NCBI GenBank assembly: GCA_050084985.1
Contig: JBITNC010000001.1
Location: 79,732,001 to 79,796,000, forward strand
DNA from: Nageia nagi
Taxonomy: Eukaryota > Pinophyta
Direction: 5' to 3'
Length of the DNA stretch: 64,000 nt
Shown: piece after piece, positions 36,696 through 46,730 of the stretch
How the letters are laid out: the number at the start of each line of letters is the position of its first letter
How positions within the stretch are numbered: the first letter of the stretch is position 1
Translations under genes and position numbers: made by a program
The notes under the pieces: model-generated
The model's input: the letters and a program-made list of their open reading frames with translations, nothing else
The model's database searches: none
What the model was told of the DNA's origin: nothing

Positions 36696-38231
36696 TGTTG
36701 ATGATAATTTCAACCAAAGTATATCATGAATAGGCTAACATAGTAACTTGATATTGGGAGTAGGTTGGTTCCTTATCTATTGGGCATAGATGAAAAGAAC
36801 AAGTAACAAGAAAGAAACAAAAGAGGATAGAGTGCAAGAAATAAATAAAGCAAGAAGGATAGGGAGCAAGAGAAAAAGTAAGGGGTAGATCATAGTTCAG
36901 GGTAGGCTTTCACAGAATGTGAAACCTTGGCAAGAATCTAGTGTAGCAACCATAGTGTAAGCTTTCATTCTCTAAATTATTCTTCAACTTAACTTTACCA
37001 TATAAGCAGACATAGTTATACCAACAACTCATTGTTATCATTCAAGAAATATCTGTTACTTGCCACAATACAACCAGATTAAGAATAACAACAACAAGTG
37101 TTGGACAAGAAAGGTCAAGATGGCATTGTATTATTGATAGAACAAAAGGTCTTTGAAAACAAATACAAGGGGTAATACTAGGGATTCTAACCTTTTTTGC
37201 TTTATCTTCAACTAAATTTACACTAGGCTAGAGTGGTTTAGAATGACTAAAACAAAAAAGTTACAAAATGGCCCAAAGATTCTAGCCCTCTTTCAATAAT
37301 TAGCTAACTACCTCTACCACATGGCATTTTATTTCTAAAAATTAAAAGATCGAGAACTGTAACTACCTCCAAATTATGATGAGCATTCTTCTTGAGTGTT
37401 ATTTGGACCTGTATTACATTTTCAAAATATTCTCTAACTAATTATGATGATTTTAGAGTCTTTCCATCTTCTAGTGATTATTCTAGAAACTTCTCGATTT
37501 TTTGCTCATGTTTTCGAAGTTCTTTGGTGAAGTTTTGCTTGGGTAGAGATTTCTTTTGTTAATATGACATCATCAATCTCTACACTTTGATCTTGAAGGC
37601 TTTTATTTTCTACTGATGTCACTTTATTCCTACACCTTTGCTTGGTAAAGCAAGTAACTTTAGGGGATTTTAGTTTTGTTTATGATTTCATCCTCCTTTG
37701 AATCCGTTCTTTTCACCAAAGTGGGTTTCACTTTACTTAGCTGATGTCATCTCCCTCTCATTCCCCAAGACACATAACTTAGCCATTGCAAAAAGTTTTA
37801 GTATTACTCATTGACATCACTACTCCCAAAGTTCGATTTTAGATGAAAATAATACTCGCCTATACTCTGTTGACATCACATCCAAATATTGCTATACTTA
37901 GTGCATTTCCTCATCATAACTATCTGGGTTTACTTTGCTCATGTCATCTCCTTTCATGCCCTAGCACACATAACTCAGCTATTGCAGAAAATTTTAGCAT
38001 TACCCACTGACATCACTACTTTCAGAGTTCAATTTGAGATGAAAATAATATTCACCTATACTCCACTAACATCACATCCGAAGATTGCTATACTTAGTGC
38101 ATTTTCTCATCAAAACTATTTGAAATTTATGGAATAGTTAGGAGGAGTTTGTTAAAACACACTTCTTTAGACAAATAAGAATAATACACAACAGGAAACC
38201 ACTAGAGTGTTGGGCTATGTATGCATATACA
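36696..38231 (-). repeat. Tat element 5' LTR (right)
   Basis: 1536 bp, TGTTGATGATAA to CATATACA as read on the plus strand, similar to 19,139-20,662. Inside it lies a periodic stretch in which TGACATCA-like words recur (for example around 37,565-38,060), also present in the other LTR. Confidence 0.85.
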
Positions 38232-39933
38232 ATAACCTATGGTCATCCAATGGTTTTATGCTTAATGGAATTTATGAAAATGATAAAGCCATATATGTTA
38301 TGTATAATTTGATTCATGAATGTGCAATATAGTAGTACATGTGGTGTGAAATAGGACCAACAAAGGAAAAATAAGCATATTAACTTTGATCTCCTTCTTG
38401 CATTCAAAGTTGGCTAGATGATCCTCATGATCCTTCCATTATTGACAAAACTAAGGAAAATCTTGATGAAAAACCTACTATTGAGGATCCTCCACCAACT
38501 TCCATCATGCATAAATGGGCACATATCATTATTGTTGAGGAAGCTCCTATCATTCAGAATCTTCCACATTTTGAATATGTTCATGCACATTTTATAAGTA
38601 TTGTCCTTATTTATTAGTCAATTACAAGTGATCCATGATCTTTCACTAGATCATGGGATATAGGAGTGGGATGATGTAATGGCAATTGAGTATTCTTCCT
38701 TGATAAAGAATCATACTTGGGATCTTATTCCTCTTCCTAAGGGAAAATATTTGGTTCTTTGTAAGTGGGTTTAGCAAAACAAATATGCAACAAATGGGTC
38801 CATAAAAAAGTACAAAGCACATATTGTGGCTAAGGGTTTTTCACAAATTGAGGTATTGATTACACTCAAACCTTTCATCCTATTGCCAAGATGGATTCAA
38901 TTTGACTTGTACTTGCACTTATTGCATCACAAGGATGGTTTGTTTTTCAAATGGATGTCAAGAGTGCCTTCTTGCATATATATGTGTGTGTGTGTGTGTT
39001 TGTGTATTCTTCTCTTGCTTGTAGACTGCAGAGGTCACTCTATGGTCTCAAACAATCTCCTTGTGCTTGATATGAGAAGGATTCCTTTCTTCTCGCTACA
39101 AGATTTGTATAGTATCATTCAAATCCTACAATTCATATCCATAATTATTCTTTATGTTTATGATTTACTTATCATCGATAGCTCCACTACTCACATTGAG
39201 ATTGTTTGACACTCTCTCACAGAGATTTGATATGGAAAATATAGAATTGAATCGCTACTTGCTTGGATTATAAGTCAACCAAATATATTCGAAGATTTTT
39301 TATGTTAACAAAAGTATACAATGAATATTCTAAAACAATTTAGAATGGTTTAGTGTAAGTCATATCCTACACCATTTTAATCAAGGGCACATCACCTCTT
39401 TGTGATGCCACTTTGTATAGATAACTAGTGAGGAGTCATGTATTTTTCCCATACTTGCCTAACATTTCATATGTTGTTTGCTTTGTCTCTTAGTTTGCAC
39501 ATTCCCCTCATGATAGTCATTGACAAGTAGCCAAGAAGATTATTCAACATCCATGAGGCACTAATCACTTTGGTCTACACCAAACATCCTACATAGTTGG
39601 TAGGATACACTGATTCAAATTGGGTAGGTTTAGTCAATGATAGGCATTCCACCTTATGTTATGTTTTTTTTTTCTTATTTCTTCTCTAATTAGTTGGTCA
39701 TGCAAGAAGCTACAAGTTGGTCATCCACAAAGGAAAACTACAGGGTAGCAATCACAACCACTCAAGAGGCTCTTTGGCTTTATTAGTTATTAGCAAAGTT
39801 TTGTTTCTCCTAGGATCAATCTCTTATACTTCGATGTGATTACCAAAGTACAATCCATATTTATCGTAATTCTATTGAACATTAGTGCACTAAGAACATT
39901 GAGATTCATATGTATGTAATTCGACAACATATT
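38232..39933 (+). pseudogene. Copia integrase C-term, RT and RNase H (first part)
   Basis: Reads YENDKAIYVMYNLIHECAI (end of integrase), a Pro/Asp-rich linker (DDPHDPSIIDKTKENLDEKP), then RT: WDDVMAIEYSSLIKNHTWDL, then YKAHIVAKGFSQIE, FQMDVKSAFLH. A TG microsatellite replaces the middle of RT, after which LQRSLYGLKQSPCA resumes. The catalytic YVDD reads YVYD, so RT is dead. RNase H near 39,820-39,933 reads LRCDYQSTIHIYRNSIEH then CTKNIEIHMYVIRQHI. Stops and shifts throughout. Confidence 0.75.
38982..39005. repeat. (TG)n microsatellite inside RT
   Basis: About twelve TG units with one interruption, lying exactly where the RT segment between AFLH and SLYGLKQ should be. Confidence 0.9.
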
Positions 39934-40138
39934 TGCAAGCCTTTGATCTAAACTCCAAATTGACTAATGAAACTTTGACATTTACAATCTTATATAGAAC
40001 CATAGAAGTGGTTATTTAACTAAATCCTAGAATGTAGTAACTAACTAATGCTAAAAATAGCTTAACTTATAACAACTAATGATATTTGTTAATTTTACTC
40101 TAATATTATACAAATACCATAAAGATTATGGTTTAACA
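39934..40138 (-). repeat. 3' LTR of inner copia element
   Basis: 205 bp, on the minus strand TGTTAAACC to GGCTTGCA. It is preceded on the minus strand by a polypurine stretch AAGGGGGGAA (about 40,139-40,148). The short length is normal for copia. Confidence 0.85.
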
Positions 40139-40149
40139 TTCCCCCCTTA

Positions 40150-41660
40150 ATCTGAAGGGGTATTTGTAAGTCTGAGAATCATTATGAGCTTTTCAAACTT
40201 CTCTCTTCCAAGCGCCTTGGTGAAGATGTCTACAATTTGTTCTTTAGTGGAATAATGTTTCACCCAAATTTTATTGACCTCTACATGATGTCGAATCAAA
40301 TGATACTTTGTATTGATGTGCTTTGTTCAATCATGAGACTTTGCATTCTTGGCCAATTTAATTATAGAGGTATTGTCAATTAAAAGTGAAGTGGGAAGCA
40401 ATTATCTCTTCTACAAATTTTCTAGTATTTTTTAGAGCAACAAAATTTCTTTTGTTGTCTCTGCAACAACCACATATTTGCCACTGTTGTGAAATCTTCT
40501 AGAACTAATTATTTTCGTGACCTCCAATCAATAGTTGTTGATTCAAGACTCATAAGATATCCTTAAGTTGAAACTTCATTCTCCTTATCACCAATAAAGC
40601 TTGAATCAGAATACCCAACCAATTTAAAGTCTCCTAACTTGGAATATTTTAGCACAAAATCTTGAGTTCCCTTTAAATATCGAAGAACTCTCTTTGTTGG
40701 TAGCCAATGACCTTTGCAAGTTGAGTGCATAAATCGAGAAAGAATTCCAACCATTAATGAAATGTTTGGTCTGGTAATAGTTGGATAAATGAGATTTTCT
40801 ATCAATTATCTATATTTAGTAGCATCCTCAAACTGATTTCCCTCAATTGATTTCAACTTCAAGTTCTACTCCATTGGAGTAGAGAGGGGATTACAATCTT
40901 CCATACCAAATATATTCAACAACTCTCCAATATACTTTCTTCATGAAATGAAAATGTACCTTGGTGTTTGATTTACTTTAACACCCAAGTAGTGGTGAAG
41001 AAGGCCTATGTCTATCATTTCATATCCTTTCCTCAATTCATGTTTCACAAATGCTATATATCTCTCATTGGTCGATGTTTTCAAAAGATCATCTACGTAC
41101 ACCATAAGATATACAACAATGTTGCCAAATTTCTTAATAAATAATGTTGCATCATCAAGGTCATAGTGTTTGAAATTTAATTTCAAAAGATTTTTAGTAA
41201 GCTTTTCAAACCATGTGCGAGGAGCTTGCTTCAACCATACAAAGACTTGACAAGCTTACATACCTTATGCTCTTGGCCTTTCATTGCAAATCCCTCTAGT
41301 TGTTTCATGTAAACATTCTCTTTCATAACAACATTCAGACAAGTTGTCTTAACGTCCATCTGATGAACCTTCCACACATGCTAAGCATCCATAGCCAATA
41401 AAGAACAAATGGTAGTCGTAGCCCATTTGGCTATAGGAGCATAAGTCTCATCATAGTCAATGCCTTCTCTTTGTGCAAACCCCTTTGCAACAAGCCTTGC
41501 TTTGTGTTTGTCAAGTGATCTGTTTGATTTATACTTATTTTAATAGCCCACTTGCATCTTATTGATTTTGGTTCCCTATGGAGGATCAACCAACTTCCAA
41601 GTTCCATTTTTGATGAGTGCATCATAGTCTTTCTTCGTGGCTTCTATCCAAGCATCATGA
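40150..41660 (-). pseudogene. Inner copia RT and RNase H
   Basis: RT is seen in the frames 41,625-41,431 and 41,234-40,941: MKQAPRTWFEKLTKNLLKLN and VVYLMVYVDDLLKTSTNERY with the catalytic YVDD intact, then LGVKVNQTPRYIFIS. The frame 40,805-40,563 holds the end of RT and start of RNase H (ENLIYPTITRPNISLMVGIL, WLPTKRVLRYLKGTQDFVLK, GYSDSSFIGDKENEVST, with the first RNase H Asp kept). RNase H continues in broken frames to about 40,200. Confidence 0.85.
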
Positions 41661-41983
41661 GAAATGGCTTCTTTGAATGAAGTTGGCTCAAAATCAACAT
41701 AATAATTCAATTCCATATGTAAAGAATATTTTAGATAATCAACAAAAATATATTAATTATTTTCATCACTTTAAATTGAATCTTCTATTGCTCCACTTTC
41801 TTGTCTTTTTCGGTAGGAACTTTGAGTTCCTATCTTCCCTATTTCATCATGATATACACTTTCAAATGTTCTTGAGGCTTACTTTGGAATCTTCTGTGAT
41901 GATTTTGGTTGATCACTTGGATGTGGTGGAGCTTCACTTCCAAAAAGACTCAACCGACCAATCCCTTCAATCACCTCATCCAA

Positions 41984-43400
41984 CTAACTCTTAGGTACTG
42001 ACATTGATGAACTAGAAGAAACTGCTGGAAGGAGTACTTTTGGTGCTTGTTCTTCAGGAACAAGTGGTATAAATTCCAAATTTTGATACAAGATAGGAAT
42101 CTCCACCAAAAGATTTAGAATTTCATAACCAACTTCAAAATAGTGCTTTCCATGAGTAAACCAATCAAGATGATCAAGTTTTCGACCAACAACATTATCA
42201 TTCTTGAAAAATTCAAGAAAGATGATGTCTCTAGCAAAGAGAAACTTCTTGTTTACCTTGTCATAAACCTTGTATCCCTTGGTAGTGTCTGAATAGCCCA
42301 AGAAAATATACTTTTGACTCTGAGCTCCAAGCTTGTCATGTTGTTCCTTAGGAATGAGTGCATAACAGGAGGAACCAAACATACTGAGATGGTGTACCAA
42401 AGGAATACGACCAAACCACATTTCAAATGGAGTCTATCCTTAAGAGCATGAGAAGGGCATGTGTTTCTCAAATAAAGAACATAGTGAATTGCATCACCCC
42501 AAAACATTAACTTGACATTCTTGAAGAATATCATTGCACGGGCCATATTTAAGAGTGTTCTATTCAATCTATCTGCAACACCATTTTTGTTGTGGGTTAT
42601 AAGGAACAATGGTCTGATGTTTGATCCCATGTTGATGTAAATAAGATTTGAAGTCGTTTGAAGTATATTTGCCCCAAAAATTAACTTGACATTCTTGAAG
42701 AATATCATTGCATGGGCCATATTTAAGAGTGTTCTATTCAATATATCTGCAACACCATTTTGTTGTGGGTTATAAGGAACAATGGTCTGATGTTTGATCC
42801 CATGTTGATGTAAATAAGATTTGAAGTCATTTGAAGTATATTTGCCCTAAAACATTAACTTGACATTCTTGAAGAATATCATTGCATGGGCCATATTTAA
42901 GAGTGTTCTATTCAATCTATCTGCAACACCATTTTGTTGTAGGTTATAAGGAACAATGGTCTGATGTTTGATCCCATGTTGATGTAAATAAGATTTGAAG
43001 TTTTTGAAGTATATTTGCCCTAATACATTAACTTGACATTCTTGAAGAATATCATTGCATGGGCCATATTTAAGAGTGTTCCATTCAATCTATTTGCAAC
43101 ACCATTTTGTTGTGGTTTATAAGGAACAATGGTATGATGTTTGATCCCATGTTGATGTAAATAAGATTTGAAGTCGTTTGAAGTATATTTGCCCCCATTA
43201 TCAGAACGAAGAATACCTATACATGTACACAAGCTTCATTTTCAATACTAACATGAAACCCTTAAACATGGAAAAAGCTTCAGACTTATTTTTCAACAAA
43301 AAGACCCAAGATATCCTAGAGTAATCATTAAAGAATATCATAAGATATCTATTGCCAACTATAGAAGGAACATAAAATGGACCACACAAATTGGAATGAA
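41984..43400 (-). pseudogene. Inner copia integrase with internal tandem array
   Basis: The core starts in the frame 43,389-43,201 (GPFYVPSIVGNRYLMIFFND, then YSRISWVFLLKNKSEAFSMF) and continues at 43,232 with RSDNGGKYTSNDFKSYLHQH and PQQNGVANRLNGTLLNMAHA (catalytic Glu of 'GVAER' lost). The region from GGKYTS to KLMFWG is then repeated three more times. The C-terminal part in the frame 42,421-41,984 reads MFGSSCYALIPKEQHDKLGA then YIFLGYSDTTKGYKVYDKVN, followed by a Ser-rich linker. Integrase with the array cannot fold normally. Confidence 0.85.
42511..43195 (-). repeat. Fourfold 174-bp tandem repeat inside copia integrase
   Basis: CTTGACATTCTTGAAGAATA recurs at 42,511, 42,685, 42,859 and 43,032, so the spacings are 174, 174 and 173 bp. 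174 bp is exactly 58 codons. Units are nearly identical by eye. Each unit carries the integrase stretch from the second catalytic Asp side (GKYTSNDFKSYL) to FFKNVKLMFW, fused head to tail at the Gly codon shared by 'DNGGKY' and 'MFWGD'. Confidence 0.95.
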
Positions 43401-43459
43401 CTCGTTCAAGTTTTCTACTTGCTCTCCATTGGGAATCTAAAAACAGTTGCTTGTGATGC

Positions 43460-44540
43460 TTTCCTAGGATACAAGTTTTATAAGGTGCAATGTTCCTAGG
43501 GATTGTAGCAAACTAGTAAAACCTCGTTTCTTCAACAAATGAAGGTCATCAAAATTAAGGTGCCCAAATCTAGCATGTATCAAAAGATTGGAGGGGTTTG
43601 TACCTTTTTTCATAATGGGCAAGGAATGAAAAATCCTTCAATCGAATAGAAGTGCCAATGAGCTTCAATAACTTTCCATTCTCCAGACCAAGCATAACGA
43701 CCTTTTTGTTAGAAGATCATCATATCTCCACCTTTTTGTTGAACATATGAATGGAATGTTCTTGTTGTTGAACTAGAACAAGGGAAAGCAAATTTCTCCA
43801 CAATTCTAGAAGATAAAGAACATTTTGAAGCACAAAATGTAGAAAACTTGGTAGTTTAAGCCTAATAGAACCAATTCCAAATGGCTTAATTGTGGATATA
43901 TTCTTAAAAATAGATTGCACCATCAATGTCTTCATTCAATTTCTCAAAGAAATCCCTTCTAAAATTCATGTGACATGTTGCTCCCATATCAAGCAACAAC
44001 ACATCTTCCCATGATGTGAATGAAAAATTCAGTATTTCATTGAGTCTAACATTATATTCAATTATAACAAAATGAGTGGATGCAGAGTTCTCACTCTGAT
44101 CACCATGTTGCTCTTTCTTTTCTTTGAATTCAATGGTTTTCTCCCATGGTATACGATAGGTAGCAGCTTCATGGCCCTTTCGTTCGCATCTAATGCCATA
44201 AAGATGGGACCAGTCACTTTTGTCACCACCACCACCTTGATTTTTACCTCCTACCTCAAAAATTTCGCCTACCACAACCTTTGTTGCTACTTTTTGTATG
44301 ATAAGAATCATAAGATGTATTCTTCCCTAATTAAGGAAATCCAAAGTGTCTGAAGAAGTTTCATGTGTCTTCTTTCCAAAATCTTTTTCGCTCTTTGCAA
44401 TCTTCTCTGATAAAGTGTCGAAGGTGAGAGAGCCTAATTGTCCACTTGCTTGCAAAGATTCAAGATAGTGGAGTATGTGGGATATAGGGCCTTGATTAAG
44501 GTTGCAAAAGCAATGTCAACGGTAATACCTGTAGCTCTAT
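43460..44540 (-). pseudogene. Inner copia gag C-term and protease
   Basis: Gag blocks near 44,520-44,350 read ATLIKALYPTYSTI and KQVDN with stops. The frame 44,311-43,904 holds a partial zinc knuckle (CERKGHEAATYRIPW) and the protease active site LLLDMGATCHM, where DSG is DMG. The frame 43,935-43,720 continues into the pre-integrase linker (NVLYLLELWRNLLSLVLVQQ). The start of gag is absent because the element's 5' part is deleted. Confidence 0.75.
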
Positions 44541-44579
44541 CTAATATTATACAAATACCATAAAGATTATGGTTTAACA
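44541..44579 (-). repeat. 5' LTR stub of inner copia element (39 bp)
   Basis: CTAATATTATACAAATACCA and the following 19 bases repeat 40,100-40,138 exactly. On the inner side it joins gag sequence directly, so the rest of the 5' LTR, primer site and 5' gag were removed in one internal deletion. Confidence 0.9.
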
Positions 44580-44584
44580 ATATT

Positions 44585-44700
44585 CATGATGGAGTTCTTA
44601 GCTTGGAGTATCTTTCAACTTAGTAGTTGATTGTAGACATCTTTACGAAACCTTTTGCATCACCTGGCTACCTCGAGTTGCAAAACTTGCTTAAAGTGAT
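44585..44700 (+). pseudogene. Outer copia RNase H, last part
   Basis: Reads HDGVLSLEYLSTS then VVDIFTKPLASPGYLELQNL and LKVMK, matching the usual end of copia RNase H (…DG.i.leyv.T..qlADIFTKpL). It continues the frame that was cut at 39,933. Confidence 0.85.
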
Positions 44701-44941
44701 GAAAGTTGTCCTTAGGGGATAGTGATGAGGACATTTTCCCACACATCTTTCTTTCTTAGTCTTTCCCTTTTGACAAATGATTTTTGCCCACATGGTTTTT
44801 CATCATCTTTCCAAACAAACTTTCATGGATATATTGTACTTGAGTTCCTTATCAATTTCTCGATTCATATTTGTGAATATGTCGCTTATTTGATTTTGTT
44901 TGTTCACTACCTGCTAGTATCACGTAAAGCGGGGTGGGGAG

Positions 44942-45243
44942 TGTTAGAATATATTTGGCTTAAGTTCACTAAGATATTTTATTATTTTTTCACATGTGTG
45001 AGGATATTTCCTAAATAATTTGTTAAGGTTTGTTCTTATCCTAATTTCTTTGACAAGTTATGATCTAGTTGGCATCACCTCTTATTTTGTGCCCACATTG
45101 TTCATCCATGGCCTATTTAAGAAGGCTTCTCCATTGAATATTAAAGAAATAAAGTATGAGCCTCTTCTATCTTATGTCTTAATGTGATATTTTTCAACTA
45201 CTTTTGTCTGGCTTGGAATGTTATATTTGCCTTTGTGCTAACA
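44942..45243 (+). repeat. 3' LTR of outer copia element
   Basis: 302 bp from TGTTAG to CTAACA, a perfect 6-bp terminal inverted repeat, directly after the polypurine tract. A TATTTAAG box at about 45,112 may be the promoter. The right boundary rests on the inverted repeat alone. Confidence 0.7.
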
Positions 45244-46334
45244 TTCTTTTCATAAACCAATATATGCATTATTTTCAATCACATGATCATGATACTATTA
45301 ATGTGATTACACATCTGAACACATTTTCAATAATATAAAAAATTGTACTTTTGCCCTTTGCTTTAAGAACTATTGAATTAAGCTATGGTGGATGCTCTTA
45401 GTTGTAATTGTTCTTTTCCATTGATTTGTTTTATGTATCAATGTTAATGTTGGCGTTTGAATCCAATCACATACTCTATGCCCTTGAAAATTGCTATCGT
45501 GTAGATCACTCTTTAAAAAATAAAGATGAAATCATTGGCTTTAATTTACCTATTTCTATTCTTCAAATAAATGAAAGATTAGTTTAGAGTTGGAGTCAAC
45601 TATCTTCAGAGGGTGTCTTTGACAAAATAGAATTTCTAATTATATTATGATCTATGGCACAATTAAAACATTAAGCATATCAATGTATACCAAGAAGGAC
45701 GATAGAAACATTGAAGATGAATGTGTCAAAATCATAAGTTGCAAAGTCAAAGCTGTTTTAAATCAACCATAAGAGAATGCATGAACATGTAAAGATAAAA
45801 ATGAAATGTTAAGGTTCAAGCCAAGAAGGATGATAAGTTACTAAAGAAAGTTTGAAACATCAAAATTTTAATAAGGTAAAGACAAGATAAATTAAAGATT
45901 ATTTAATAACTGCTTGATTCAAGTGGGAGACCAAGGATCAAGGTGAAAAGTTTAAGCACAATGAGCTTCGAGACCAACAAAAGGATGCCAAAAAGGACAA
46001 CCTACTCTTGTAGTTGAAGATATCTTTGGTAGAATTTTGTTTTGATTGTAATAATATTTTGTAATGAAAAACCTGGTTCCTAGTCGAATATTTATACCAT
46101 GATTGTAATAATATTGAATATTTTAGAATTTCAAAAATTATAGGTATTTACATTCAACTATTATGTAGAGATTTATGTGTTGTCATATGCTTTCCTTATG
46201 CATGTACATGCAAACCGAGTTACAGATCATTAAGTTAACACTGCAAACGATGGTTCTTTGGAATGAAGACCAAAGTATACTACAAATAGTTTTGTTAAAT
46301 ATTATTTTGTTCAAAGATTTTTTTACAAGTGTTG
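45244..46334. other. No gene recognised
   Basis: AT-rich sequence between the copia LTR and the first candidate host exon. No long frame and no repeat was seen. A purine stretch CAAGTGGGAGACC near 45,918 resembles a copia polypurine tract, but no LTR follows. Confidence 0.3.
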
Positions 46335-46520
46335 TCATATCACAAAAGTTAAAAGAACTTTCAAGGCCTTTACCATTAAAGGATCAATGGGGAAAAAATG
46401 ACACTCAGAATAAATTTGAATAAACCCTTCAATCAGTCCTAACCGCTCACGTTTTGCTAAAGAATAAAATGCTGTCATCATCAACCACGCAAATGATAGG
46501 TGATAAATTAACCACTTGAA
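46335..46520 (-). CDS. Candidate 3'-terminal exon of unidentified host gene
   Basis: On the minus strand a strong pyrimidine run and CAG (GTTTTTTTTCAACAG) precede 61 open codons ending in TGA at 46,335. The start reads FKWLIYHLSFAWLMMTAFYS then LAKRERLGLIEG, which is hydrophobic like a membrane segment followed by a basic stretch. It lies downstream of, and on the same strand as, three better exons at 58.8-60.8 kb. There is no independent proof that it belongs to the same transcript. Confidence 0.28.
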   Translation of the reverse strand, partial: FKWLIYHLSFAWLMMTAFYSLAKRERLGLIEGFIQIYSECHFFPIDPLMVKALKVLLTFVI

Positions 46521-46640
46521 CTGTTGAAAAAAAACATCAATATTTAGCATGAATGACCATGTGTTCTAGGTAATTAATCAAGTCCAAAATATACATGACC
46601 CAATCCACTAAAAGTAGGATGGCAAAGTTAAGAGTATCAT

Positions 46641-46730
46641 TCAGAAGCCCTCAAGGTGCTCATGCAACCCTTCTTTTGAGGTTTCAAATGACACAGAATC
46701 CCACTCAAATCACTCTGGGTGTACAAAAAC
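46641..46730 (-). CDS. Candidate exon of unidentified host gene
   Basis: An acceptor-like GTGCATGCAG precedes 46,730. In phase 0 it reads VFVHPE, then a TGA, then FEWDSVSFETSKEGLHEHLE and GF before a stop at 46,641. The internal TGA could be a mutated TGG (Trp). A second frame is open for 30 codons to an in-frame TGA. With one internal stop in the better-looking frame, this may be a decayed or chance exon. Confidence 0.25.

Larger units (their letters stand above)
19139..38231 (-). mobile_element. Tat-lineage Ty3/gypsy LTR retrotransposon, nested host element
   Basis: About 1.5-kb LTRs at both ends are alignable over their whole length and in the same orientation. Domains on the minus strand run from right to left: gag, zinc knuckle, protease, archaeal-type RNase H, RT, RNase H, integrase, then a long 3' region with further ORFs. 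The size without the inserted chromovirus-like element is about 13 kb, large as is usual for Tat/Ogre. Next to the right LTR the minus strand reads TTTTTTGGCATGCTCGATGG, similar to the tRNA-Asp-type primer site of Tat/Athila elements but mutated. No 5-bp target duplication is found, because the left end appears broken. Confidence 0.8.
39934..44579 (-). mobile_element. Ty1/copia element (-) with TSD ATATT and truncated 5' LTR
   Basis: The 3' LTR lies at 39,934-40,138. At the other end only a 39-bp piece of the 5' LTR remains (44,541-44,579), identical in position to the first 39 bp of the LTR. ATATT flanks both ends (39,929-39,933; 44,580-44,584). Removing the element rejoins the RNase H frame of the outer copia (…IRQHI to HDGVLSLEYLSTS), which confirms both boundaries. 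The primer site and the first part of gag are missing. Confidence 0.9.
38232..45243 (+). mobile_element. 3' half of a Ty1/copia element (+), split by another copia
   Basis: Only the part from late integrase to the 3' LTR is present. The sequence left of 38,232 is the Tat LTR, and nothing on the far side of the Tat element reads as the missing 5' half. The pol fragment stops at 39,933 and resumes at 44,585, after the inserted minus-strand copia. It ends with a polypurine tract AAAGCGGGGTGGGGAG (44,926-44,941) and a 302-bp LTR. Confidence 0.8.

Noticed and set aside
38826-39209. 127-codon plus-strand frame as an independent gene
   Set aside because: It is a frame-shifted read through copia RT and a TG microsatellite; the VCVCVCLC stretch is translated repeat.
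41677-41994. 105-codon plus-strand frame
   Set aside because: Antisense to the copia integrase-RT linker; no independent support.
42511-43195. CRISPR-like array
   Set aside because: Repeats are 174 bp without spacers and translate as copia integrase; this is a tandem duplication.
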